DNA from: an uncultured Clostridia bacterium
GTDB lineage: Bacteria; Bacillota; Clostridia; Christensenellales; Pumilibacteraceae
Direction: 5' to 3'
NCBI GenBank assembly: GCA_934247335.1
Contig: CAKQJJ010000054.1
Location: forward strand, 1-7,888
DNA length: 7,888 bases
Below, piece after piece: positions 1 to 6,306 of the stretch; the stretch's first letter is position 1, and each line of letters starts with the position of its first letter. A program made the position numbers and the translations under genes. The notes under the pieces are model-generated. The model did no database searches. It saw nothing but the letters and a program-made list of their open reading frames with translations, and was not told the DNA's origin.

Positions 1-1817
1 GCCTTGTCAACGCAAGCGTAGTTCATCTGAACGACTGCGTCGCCCTTCTTGGAGTATGCTTTTTCGATCATCTTCTTCATATACTTTTCGGCGTCTTCGT
101 AAGGAATGATGTCGGCAAGTTTGAAGAATGCTGCCTGCATAACGGTGTTGACGCCCTTTCTTGCGCCGATTTCGTTGATGACTTTAAGTCCGTCGAGAGT
201 GTAGAACTTGATGTGCTTCTTTGCAATATCGTTCTTCATCTTTGCGGGCAGTTCGGTTTCGAGCTGTTCGGGAGTCCAGTTGGTGTTAAGCAGGAATACG
301 CCGCCTTCTTTAAGGTCGCCGGTCATATCGTAACGGATTACGTACGACTGGTTGTGGCAAGCCACGAAGTCTGCCTGATCGATAAGGTAGGTGGACTTGA
401 TGGGAGTTTTACCGAAACGCAGATGCGAAATGGTAAGACCGCCGCTCTTCTTGGAGTCGTATGCAAAGTAACCCTGAGCGTACATATCGGTGTGATCGCC
501 GATAATCTTGATGCTGTTCTTGTTTGCGCCGACGGTACCGTCCGAGCCAAGTCCGTAGAATTTGCAACGGCTGGTGCCTGCGGGCGAAGCGTTGACGAAT
601 TCGTCGAGGGGCAGCGAATGTCCGGTTACGTCGTCGGTGATACCCACGGTGAAGTGGTTTTTGGGCGTAGCGGAGGAAAGATTCTTGTAGATTGCGTTAA
701 CCATGGTGGGGTTGAACTCTTTGGAGCCCAAGCCGTATCTGCCGCCGACAACCTTGATATTGCTTCTGCCTGCTTCCGCAAGAGCTGCGCAAACGTCGAG
801 GTAAAGCGGTTCGCCGATAGAGCCGGCTTCCTTGGTTCTGTCCATAACGGCAATGGTCTTTACGGTTGCGGGGATAGCGTCCACGAAATCCTTAACCGAG
901 AAAGGACGATACAGTCTTACTTTCAGAAGACCTACTTTTTCGCCCTTAGCGGTGAGGTAGTCAACAGTTTCTTCGGCGGCTTCGCAGCCCGAACCCATCA
1001 TAACGATAAGCTTGTCCGCGTCGGGAGCGCCGTAGTACTGATAAAGTTCGTACTTTCTGCCGGTGAGCGCGGTAACTTTTTCCATCATGGTCTTTACGAT
1101 GCCGGGAACCGCTTCGTAGTACTTGTTGCAAGCTTCGCGGTTCTGGAAGAAAATATCGCCGTTCTGAGCGGTACCCATCTGAACGGGGTGTTCGGGATTG
1201 AGAGCGCGCGCCTTGAACGCTTTGATGTCGTCCATGTCGACGAGCGGAAGAATATCTTCGTAGTCGATTCCGTCGATCTTGGAAATTTCGTGACTGGTTC
1301 TGAAACCGTCAAAGAAATGAAGGAAAGGAACTCTCGATTTAAGCGTGGACAGATGAGCTACGAGCGCCAGGTCCATAGCTTCCTGAACGGAGTTGGACGC
1401 GAGCATTGCAAAACCGGTCTGACGGCATGCCATAACGTCGGAGTGATCGCCGAAAATGTTGAGAGCGTGGCTTGCGACGCATCTTGCGCTGACGTGGAAT
1501 ACGCAGGGCAAAAGTTCGCCGGCTATTTTGTACATATTGGGGATCATGAGCAGCAAGCCCTGGCTTGCGGTGTAGGTGGTGGTAAGCGCGCCTGCTACCA
1601 ACGAGCCGTGAACGGCGCCTGCGGCACCTGCTTCGGATTCCATTTCCGCGATACGCAGCGGCTGTCCGAACATGTTTACTCTTCCCTGCGTAGCCCATTC
1701 GTCGGCATATTCTGCCATAGGCGAGGAAGGAGTAATGGGGTAAATCGCAGCGACTTCGCTGAACGCGTAGGCGATATGCGAAGCGGCGGTATTACCGTCG
1801 ATTGTCATTTTCTTCAT
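1..1817 (-). CDS. nifJ: Pyruvate:ferredoxin (flavodoxin) oxidoreductase, N-terminal half (runs off left edge)
   Basis: This enzyme oxidatively decarboxylates pyruvate with CoA to acetyl-CoA and CO2 and passes the electrons to ferredoxin in the cytoplasm. About 605 residues are visible with no internal stop; single-chain family members are roughly 1,170-1,200 residues, so the [4Fe-4S] ferredoxin-like domain and the C-terminal thiamine-diphosphate domain lie outside the window. The visible part has the pyrimidine-binding domain with YPITPSS (residues 26-32) and EMESEAGAAG (58-67), a transketolase-C-like domain II (about 260-400), and the start of the gamma domain with FYGLGSDGTVGANKN (about 418-432). 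T29, E62 and R112 match the active-site Thr31, Glu64 and Arg114 of the Desulfovibrio enzyme with a constant offset of two. The ATG at 1817 is chosen because GGAGG lies 6 nt upstream; the next in-frame ATG (M4) is less well placed. It appears to be transcribed from its own promoter. Confidence 0.96.
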   Translation of the reverse strand, partial: MKKMTIDGNTAASHIAYAFSEVAAIYPITPSSPMAEYADEWATQGRVNMFGQPLRIAEMESEAGAAGAVHGSLVAGALTTTYTASQGLLLMIPNMYKIAGELLPCVFHVSARCVASHALNIFGDHSDVMACRQTGFAMLASNSVQEAMDLALVAHLSTLKSRVPFLHFFDGFRTSHEISKIDGIDYEDILPLVDMDDIKAFKARALNPEHPVQMGTAQNGDIFFQNREACNKYYEAVPGIVKTMMEKVTALTGRKYELYQYYGAPDADKLIVMMGSGCEAAEETVDYLTAKGEKVGLLKVRLYRPFSVKDFVDAIPATVKTIAVMDRTKEAGSIGEPLYLDVCAALAEAGRSNIKVVGGRYGLGSKEFNPTMVNAIYKNLSSATPKNHFTVGITDDVTGHSLPLDEFVNASPAGTSRCKFYGLGSDGTVGANKNSIKIIGDHTDMYAQGYFAYDSKKSGGLTISHLRFGKTPIKSTYLIDQADFVACHNQSYVIRYDMTGDLKEGGVFLLNTNWTPEQLETELPAKMKNDIAKKHIKFYTLDGLKVINEIGARKGVNTVMQAAFFKLADIIPYEDAEKYMKKMIEKAYSKKGDAVVQMNYACVDK

Positions 1818-1821
1818 AGAA

Positions 1822-1830
1822 AACCTCCGT
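1822..1830 (-). promoter_or_regulatory. Strong Shine-Dalgarno of nifJ
   Basis: ACGGAGGTTT on the minus strand contains GGAGG (1828 to 1824), 6 nt before the ATG at 1817. It fixes the start codon of nifJ and fits high expression of a central metabolic enzyme. Confidence 0.85.
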
Positions 1831-1904
1831 AAATAATATATAAACTCAAGGCGCCCGCGCTCTTTTTCCGGGATAAAACCGAGACCGCGTAAGCGCACAA
1901 TAAT

Positions 1905-1933
1905 ATTATAGTTAATTTAAGAAAAATAGTCAA
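1905..1933 (-). promoter_or_regulatory. Sigma-A type promoter of nifJ
   Basis: On the minus strand a -35 box TTGACT (1933 to 1928) is followed after exactly 17 bp by a perfect -10 box TATAAT (1910 to 1905). Transcription should start near 1898, giving an untranslated leader of about 80 nt before the ATG at 1817. The leader contains GC-rich patches (GCGC near both ends) that could pair weakly, but I see no recognisable riboswitch in it. Confidence 0.85.
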
Positions 1934-1988
1934 TAAAATAAGGGCTTTTAGTCAACTTTTTTCCGCATTTTCCCCACGTTTTGCAATG

Positions 1989-2022
1989 AAAAAGCGCTCT
2001 TTCCGAATGAAAAAGAACGCTT
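1989..2022 (-). terminator. Intrinsic terminator of the lgt-SDR-TRIC operon
   Basis: Read on the minus strand, AAGCGTTCTTT (2022 to 2012) pairs with AAAGAGCGCTT (2002 to 1992) over 11 bp with a single G-U wobble and a 9-nt loop. A run of five T residues (1993 to 1989) overlaps the end of the stem. On the plus strand the wobble becomes a C-A mismatch and no T run follows, so termination is predicted only in the minus direction. It lies 55 nt after the stop of the TRIC-family gene and about 56 bp before the nifJ -35 box, insulating the two units. Confidence 0.85.
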
Positions 2023-2054
2023 CGCCTCAAAATAAAAATCATAGTAAAAAGGTA

Positions 2055-2070
2055 GGAAAATGTATTTTCC
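2055..2070 (-). repeat. Small palindromic hairpin just after the TRIC-family gene
   Basis: GGAAAA (2055-2060) and TTTTCC (2065-2070) form a perfect 6-bp inverted repeat around a 4-nt loop, 7 nt beyond the stop codon at 2078. On the minus strand it is followed by TACCTTTTT. It might be a weak first terminator or 3'-end stabiliser ahead of the stronger hairpin at 1989-2022. The stem is AT-rich, so it could also be incidental. Confidence 0.35.
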
Positions 2071-2077
2071 CGAAAGG

Positions 2078-2761
2078 TCAGTTTTCGTCCCGTTCGTTTT
2101 CGGGTTCGTCGATGCGGACGGACGGCATGTTGATTTTGAAAAACATACCCGCAAATCTGCCGCCTATTATTATCACCGAGCCGATGATAAACGCCCACGG
2201 CTCCCAGATGGTCGTGTACTGCGCAAGTAAAACGTACGTGATGGTTCCGACGAAACAGGGGATAAGGTACAGATATTTACGAAAAACGGTGGGGATTCTG
2301 TGCGCCAGAATATCGCGGAAAATACCGCCGCAGCAACTGGAAAAGCAGCCTATTACGGCAAGCATCAGCGCACTGAAAGAATGTCCCGTTTCCATTGCCA
2401 TTTTCGCGCCGACGATGGAAAAGGGAGCAATGCCTATTGCGTCCATTACGTTTATCGTAAGGTTAAACGCCTCGCTTTTAACTCCCTGCTTAAACGGTTT
2501 GAACAGCGCAATCGCCACCATAAGAAGAATGGAAACGCCGGTAGCGATCGCAACGTACACGAGATAAAACGGGTCGTTGAAAAGATGGGGCGGAATATGC
2601 CCTATCACGAGGTCGCGCAGCACTCCGCCTCCGAGCGCGGTAACGTTTGCGAGAATAATCGCGCCCACGACGTCCATTTTGTTCTGGAGCGCCACCATCG
2701 TGCCCGACATCGCAAAGCCTATGATGCCTATTATTTCAAAAATTGTTTGCGTAGTACTCAT
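2078..2761 (-). CDS. TRIC/YadS-family (UPF0126) membrane channel protein
   Basis: The protein has 227 residues and is almost wholly hydrophobic, with about seven membrane segments followed by a short charged tail ending in ENERDEN. It is an internal duplication: each half carries the family's GG-x-x-RD signature, GGGVLRD at residues 44-50 and CGGIFRD at 144-150, exactly 100 residues apart. The family (bacterial YadS/YicG, related to trimeric intracellular cation channels; some members have been linked to glycine transport) forms trimeric channels in the inner membrane. The substrate here cannot be read from sequence. It is the last gene of the lgt operon, starting 15 nt after the SDR stop. 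No Shine-Dalgarno is visible before the ATG (upstream bases TATTTTCTTCAACAA), so translation may depend on coupling to the SDR gene. The start fits the family because the first helix begins at once. Confidence 0.9.
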   Translation of the reverse strand: MSTTQTIFEIIGIIGFAMSGTMVALQNKMDVVGAIILANVTALGGGVLRDLVIGHIPPHLFNDPFYLVYVAIATGVSILLMVAIALFKPFKQGVKSEAFNLTINVMDAIGIAPFSIVGAKMAMETGHSFSALMLAVIGCFSSCCGGIFRDILAHRIPTVFRKYLYLIPCFVGTITYVLLAQYTTIWEPWAFIIGSVIIIGGRFAGMFFKINMPSVRIDEPENERDEN

Positions 2762-2776
2762 TTGTTGAAGAAAATA

Positions 2777-3556
2777 TCAGCGGTTTTTAAGTTTTTGTTG
2801 ACTAAGCCACACGTTCATTACGAATTTGTGCGGCAGAATTTTGGTAAGGAAACACTGGAATCTCGCGTACGAGCCGTAAATGCTTATTTCCTTGCCGCGG
2901 GCAACGTCCTTGTATGCCTTTGAAACGACCTTTTCGGGGTCGTATAAAACGGCGTACTTTTTGACTATTACGTCCTTGTCGTCCTTGTTTATCGCGCGGT
3001 CGAAGAAAGCCGTCTTGGTCCAGAACGGGCATATTGCGGTAACGCTTATTTTGCGCGATTTGAGCTCTCTGTTCAGCGCGCGGGAGAAGGACAGAACGTA
3101 ACTTTTCGTAGCCGCGTACACGTTGATGTACGGAATGGGCTGATACGCCGCAACCGACGCCACGTTTACTATTTTCGCGCCCTCGTGCATGTAAGGGAGC
3201 GTAAGCTGAGTCATTGCCGTAAGCGCCTTGCAGTTAATGTCTATCATGTTGAGATTGTCCTGCATGGGCGTGTCGCAAAACGCCGCAAATTTGCCGAAGC
3301 CGCTGCAATTTACAAGCAAAGCGACGTCCGGATTGTTTTCTTTAAGTGCGTTTATATACTCGAAATACGCGTTTGTGTCGCCGAGGTCCATCGAAAAGAC
3401 CTTTGCCGGTATTCCGCAGCTTTCCGCCGTCTGATTAAGTCTGTCGCGATTGCGCGCGATAAGCCACACTTCGTCAACCGAAAAATTATCTTTAAGTTTA
3501 AGGGCAAACTGCTTACCCATGCCGCTGCTTGCCCCTGTAATAACCGCTATTTTCAT
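2777..3556 (-). CDS. Short-chain dehydrogenase/reductase (SDR), NAD(P)-dependent
   Basis: This 259-residue classical SDR carries the nucleotide-binding TGASSGMG (residues 7-14), NCSG in place of the usual NNAG (83-86), and the complete catalytic tetrad N108, S134, Y147 and K151 (YAATK). R35 and R37 after the second beta strand suggest NADP(H) preference. The C-terminus (about 231-259) is basic and aromatic and ends WLSQQKLKNR; related SDRs with such tails are often thought to sit at the membrane. Substrate is unknown; it resembles the broad DltE/hydroxysteroid-dehydrogenase-like group, which is a loose label only. The ATG at 3556 follows AAGGA by about 9 nt, and that site overlaps the region of the lgt stop codon, so the gene is read with lgt (13-nt gap) and with the downstream channel gene. 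Confidence 0.92.
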   Translation of the reverse strand: MKIAVITGASSGMGKQFALKLKDNFSVDEVWLIARNRDRLNQTAESCGIPAKVFSMDLGDTNAYFEYINALKENNPDVALLVNCSGFGKFAAFCDTPMQDNLNMIDINCKALTAMTQLTLPYMHEGAKIVNVASVAAYQPIPYINVYAATKSYVLSFSRALNRELKSRKISVTAICPFWTKTAFFDRAINKDDKDVIVKKYAVLYDPEKVVSKAYKDVARGKEISIYGSYARFQCFLTKILPHKFVMNVWLSQQKLKNR

Positions 3557-3569
3557 AAATATAAGTCCT

Positions 3570-4421
3570 TTATTTTTTCTCCGCCTCGTCCGATTGTTCG
3601 GCGGGAAGTTTTTTTCTCTGATCCCACCACAGCATTTTTACGAGAATGTACGCCGTGGCAACCACTATAAGAACGAGCGACTGAACCTGAGAGGGGGATA
3701 TGCCTATGTTGGCTCCGCCGCGGTAATCGTCGCGCAGAAATTCGATGAAAAATCTGAATACGGAATAGACGGCAGCGTAAAGCGCAATCATATATCCGCG
3801 TTTTTCGGTTTTGAGAATAAGCAGCATAAACACCGCAAACGCTATAAAGCAGAACAGCGCTTCAAACAGCTGAGTGGGATATCTCACCTGCCATACTCCG
3901 TCAACCGGATAGTTTATTCCGAAAGGCGAATCGGTTACTTTGCCGTAGCAGCAGCCGCCGAAAAAGCAGCCTATTCTTCCGAAGCCGTGAGCTACGAGAA
4001 TGACCACCGACGCAATGTCGCTTACGAGGGGGAATTCGTCGCGCACGGATTTATCCTTGTGCAAAAATGTGCACAGCACGAAAAATACCACGCCGCCGAT
4101 AAGACCGCCCATAAAAGTAATTCCGCCGCTCATCTTAAAGCCTTTGCCGGCGAAAAGATTTTTCGTGTCGTTAACGATGTTGGAGCCTTTGCCCGCCATA
4201 ACGTTGTACAAGTCCTGAAAAACGTATGCGGAAATAAAGCCGACTACCACGGTAAGAATGGAAATAAAAGAGTAAAAGTCGTACGCTTTGTCGCTCATTT
4301 TCAGGCGCTTGCTAAGCAAACGAAAGACCACCGCGCCGATAATAAGACCGACCGCGATGCACACCGAGTACGTATAAATGGTGACTTTGCCACCGAATAA
4401 AGAAAGTAATTTCGGATACAT
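3570..4421 (-). CDS. lgt: Prolipoprotein diacylglyceryl transferase
   Basis: Lgt moves the diacylglyceryl group of phosphatidylglycerol to the lipobox cysteine of prolipoproteins in the cytoplasmic membrane, the first step of lipoprotein maturation. The protein has 283 residues, normal for the family, with about seven membrane helices. Diagnostic parts are GGITFMGGLIGG (99-110), the signature HGFGRIGCFFGGCCYG (145-160, with the essential Arg at 149), RYPTQLFEA (180-188) and FFIEFLRDDYRGG (224-236) followed by ISPSQ. The Cys-rich GCFFGGCCYG form replaces the GNFxN form of Proteobacteria and is common in Clostridia. The tail after residue 266 is charged and cytoplasmic. The ATG at 4421 gives the canonical MYPKLLSLFGG start, and no other start codon fits, yet no Shine-Dalgarno precedes it and the -10 box ends only 6 nt upstream. 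It is the first gene of a minus-strand operon. Confidence 0.96.
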   Translation of the reverse strand: MYPKLLSLFGGKVTIYTYSVCIAVGLIIGAVVFRLLSKRLKMSDKAYDFYSFISILTVVVGFISAYVFQDLYNVMAGKGSNIVNDTKNLFAGKGFKMSGGITFMGGLIGGVVFFVLCTFLHKDKSVRDEFPLVSDIASVVILVAHGFGRIGCFFGGCCYGKVTDSPFGINYPVDGVWQVRYPTQLFEALFCFIAFAVFMLLILKTEKRGYMIALYAAVYSVFRFFIEFLRDDYRGGANIGISPSQVQSLVLIVVATAYILVKMLWWDQRKKLPAEQSDEAEKK

Positions 4422-4427
4422 ATCTAA

Positions 4428-4456
4428 ATAATAGCACTTAATCGCGAAAATGTCAA
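4428..4456 (-). promoter_or_regulatory. Promoter of lgt operon, predicted leaderless
   Basis: A perfect -35 box TTGACA (4456 to 4451) is separated by 17 bp from a -10 box TATTAT (4433 to 4428) on the minus strand. Only six bases (TTAGAT) lie between the -10 box and the lgt ATG at 4421, so the expected +1 is the A of the ATG or within a base or two of it. It lies back to back with the gat promoter. Confidence 0.8.
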
Positions 4457-4518
4457 TGTTTTGGCGTGATAAAATGATTAAACAGTATGTCGGAAATCAA
4501 CATTGTCGCGGCAAACGA

Positions 4519-4548
4519 TTGACAAAACGGCGCCGAATATTGTAAAAT
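4519..4548 (+). promoter_or_regulatory. Promoter of the gatCAB operon
   Basis: A perfect -35 box TTGACA (4519-4524) and a -10 box TAAAAT (4543-4548) are separated by 18 bp. The expected start near 4555 leaves a leader of about 34 nt, too short for a T-box or other large leader element. The spacer holds the 8-bp palindrome CGGCGCCG (4528-4535). The -35 boxes of this promoter and the lgt promoter face away from each other across 62 bp. Confidence 0.78.
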
Positions 4549-4576
4549 AGACGCGGAGCTTTGTATTGCCCGAAAA

Positions 4577-4582
4577 AGAGGA
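4577..4582 (+). promoter_or_regulatory. Shine-Dalgarno of gatC
   Basis: AGAGGA lies 6 nt before the ATG at 4589 and supports that start for gatC. Confidence 0.75.
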
Positions 4583-4588
4583 ATTTAC

Positions 4589-4876
4589 ATGAACGATAAT
4601 CCCGGCAGAGCGCGCGCACTTGCAAAAGTGTCGCAGATTGCGCTATCAGGCGAAGAATTGAATATTATTGAAAAACGGCTGCGCGACGTCGAAATTATTT
4701 TTCGCGATCTCGATACGGTTGAATTAAGCGAGTTTGCGCCCATGGACAGGGCTTGCGACAGCGTTAACGTGTTGCGAGAGAATGACCTTTCGTCGCCTGC
4801 CGATCGCGCGGACATCATGAAAAACGCGCCGGAAGCGAGCCGCGGCTGTTTCGTCGTCCCCAGAGTGGTGGAGTAG
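4589..4876 (+). CDS. gatC: Asp/Glu-tRNA amidotransferase subunit C
   Basis: GatC is the small subunit of the GatCAB amidotransferase; it wraps around the GatA-GatB interface and stabilises the complex. The protein has 95 residues, the usual length. The N-terminal helix region (VSQIALSGEELNII, residues 14-27), the central DTVELSEFAPM (41-51) and the C-terminal NAPEASRGCFVVPRVVE (79-95) are the family landmarks. The last of these matches the conserved FxVPxVVE ending almost exactly. It is the first gene of the gat operon, directly behind the promoter, and its stop codon lies 5 nt before the gatA ATG. Nothing is missing or unusual. Confidence 0.95.
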   Translation: MNDNPGRARALAKVSQIALSGEELNIIEKRLRDVEIIFRDLDTVELSEFAPMDRACDSVNVLRENDLSSPADRADIMKNAPEASRGCFVVPRVVE

Positions 4877-4881
4877 ACGAC

Positions 4882-6306
4882 ATGGAAATACACAATCTCA
4901 CGCTTTCCGCACTTCGGGAAAAAATCGGCAATAAAGAAATTTCCGCAGTCGAAGCGGTAAAAGCGTACGTAAGGCAAATAGAACTGCAAAAAGACTTAAA
5001 CGCCGTTATCACTGCCGATTTTGACAGAGCAATCGCACAAGCGCAAAAAATCGACGAAGATATCGCGTCGGGCAAACCGCTTTCGCCGCTGACCGGCGTT
5101 CCGATAATCTTAAAGGACAATATTTCGGTTAAAGACGTCCGCATGACGTGCGCAAGCAAGTTTCTCGAAAATTACGTTCCGCCTTTCGACGCAACCGTAA
5201 CCAAGCGCCTTAAAGACGCAGGTGCGATAATAATAGCCAAATCCAATATGGACGAGTTTGCCATGGGTGCAACAAACACCAATTCGGCGTTCGGAGCGGT
5301 AAAAAATCCGCTGGATAAAACGCGCGTGCCGGGCGGAAGCAGCGGCGGAAGCGCGGCGTGCGTTGCCGCAGGACTGTGCGCGGCGGCGCTCGGAACGGAC
5401 ACGGGCGGAAGCATACGTCAGCCGTCCGCTTTCTGCGGAGTCGTGGGCATAAAACCGACGTACGGAGCGGTAAGTCGTTTCGGAGTAACCGCGTTTTCCT
5501 CGTCGCTCGATCAGGTCGGTCCGATCACCAAAACGGCAAAGGACAACGCCGTCATGCTTGGCGTAATTGCCGGCAGAGACGAAAGAGATTGCACTTCTCT
5601 TGACTTATCGGTTGATTATTTAAGCGAAAAACCGCGTATAAACGGACGCAAAATATGCGTTATAAAGCAGATTTTCTCCTCGCCGCTGCTAAGCGAAGAA
5701 GTAAAACTCGCATTTGAAAATCAAATAAAAAATCTCTGCTCGCTCGGAGCTGAAATCGAGTACGCGGACATGCCCTCGTTTAACGCCGGAATAGCAACCT
5801 ATTTCGCCATATCCACGGCGGAAGCGGCAAGCAATCTGTCGCGTTTCGACGGAGTGAGATACGGCGTCCGCGCAAACGGAAAAGATGTCGGCGAGGTAAT
5901 CGCCAACTCGCGTGAAAACGGATTCGGTCCGGAAGTAAAAAAGCGCATAATGACCGGTAATATGGTGCTTTGCGGCGAAAATTATCAAAAATATTACGTA
6001 AAAGCCATGAAAATGCGCGCCCGCATAAGAGCGGAACTCGAAAGCGTTCTGTCCGGCTGCGACTTTGCGATAACGCCCACCGCGCCCACAACCGCGCTCC
6101 CGTTCGACTACGAAGCGAAAAATCTTTACGAAGAATATTACGGCGACATGTTCACGGTTATCGCCAATATAAGCGGAAATCCGGCGCTGAGCATTCCGAT
6201 GAAAACAAACGGCGCTCTGCCCGCGGGATTGCAGCTTATCGGCAAACGACTGGACGAAAAAACGCTGTATTCGGCGGCAATCGCAATCGAGGAGGCAACG
6301 CTATGA
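4882..6306 (+). CDS. gatA: Asp/Glu-tRNA amidotransferase subunit A (glutaminase/amidase)
   Basis: GatA releases ammonia from glutamine; the ammonia travels through the complex to GatB, which amidates Glu-tRNA(Gln) or Asp-tRNA(Asn). The 474-residue protein is a complete amidase-signature enzyme, slightly shorter than the common 480-490. The Ser-cisSer-Lys triad is intact: K78 in LKDNI, S153 in GGSSGGS (151-157) and S177 in GTDTGGSIRQP (171-181). These match K79, S154 and S178 of the Staphylococcus aureus enzyme with an offset of one. The PTAPTTALPFDYEAK stretch and GNPALSIPM near the C-terminus are also typical. GGTGGAG at 4867-4873, inside the end of gatC, lies 8 nt before the ATG. The stop codon TGA overlaps the gatB start as ATGA, so translation of the two is probably coupled. 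Confidence 0.97.
   Translation: MEIHNLTLSALREKIGNKEISAVEAVKAYVRQIELQKDLNAVITADFDRAIAQAQKIDEDIASGKPLSPLTGVPIILKDNISVKDVRMTCASKFLENYVPPFDATVTKRLKDAGAIIIAKSNMDEFAMGATNTNSAFGAVKNPLDKTRVPGGSSGGSAACVAAGLCAAALGTDTGGSIRQPSAFCGVVGIKPTYGAVSRFGVTAFSSSLDQVGPITKTAKDNAVMLGVIAGRDERDCTSLDLSVDYLSEKPRINGRKICVIKQIFSSPLLSEEVKLAFENQIKNLCSLGAEIEYADMPSFNAGIATYFAISTAEAASNLSRFDGVRYGVRANGKDVGEVIANSRENGFGPEVKKRIMTGNMVLCGENYQKYYVKAMKMRARIRAELESVLSGCDFAITPTAPTTALPFDYEAKNLYEEYYGDMFTVIANISGNPALSIPMKTNGALPAGLQLIGKRLDEKTLYSAAIAIEEATL
6289..6295 (+). promoter_or_regulatory. Shine-Dalgarno of gatB, inside the end of gatA
   Basis: GAGGAGG lies 7 nt before the gatB ATG at 6303. It settles the gatB start: the reading frame stays open upstream to about 5970, but that extension overlaps gatA and lacks family similarity. 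Confidence 0.85.

Noticed and set aside
213..1832. Long plus-strand open frame of 539 codons opposite nifJ
   Set aside because: It lies wholly antisense to a well-supported pyruvate:ferredoxin oxidoreductase with exact active-site motifs. Its translation shows no recognisable family, and such mirror frames are common opposite highly biased coding sequence.
1818..1898. Possible riboswitch in the nifJ leader
   Set aside because: Short GC-rich segments can pair only weakly, and no known riboswitch core or terminator with a T run is visible.
1917..2198. Minus-strand small open frame of 93 codons between nifJ and the TRIC-family gene
   Set aside because: It overlaps the TRIC-family gene in another frame and runs through the terminator hairpin into the nifJ promoter. 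It has no family resemblance.
3450..4400. Plus-strand open frame of 316 codons opposite lgt and the SDR gene
   Set aside because: It spans two real minus-strand genes and their junction. Its translation is rich in His, Lys and Arg without any domain pattern, as expected for an antisense shadow.
4555..4588. Possible T-box or other riboswitch in front of gatC
   Set aside because: The leader is only about 34 nt, too short for a T-box, and contains no recognisable specifier or antiterminator element.
5970..6302. Upstream extension of the gatB frame by 111 codons
   Set aside because: The extension is basic, unlike any GatB N-terminus, and fully overlaps gatA. The ATG at 6303 has GAGGAGG in front and begins the canonical GatB sequence.
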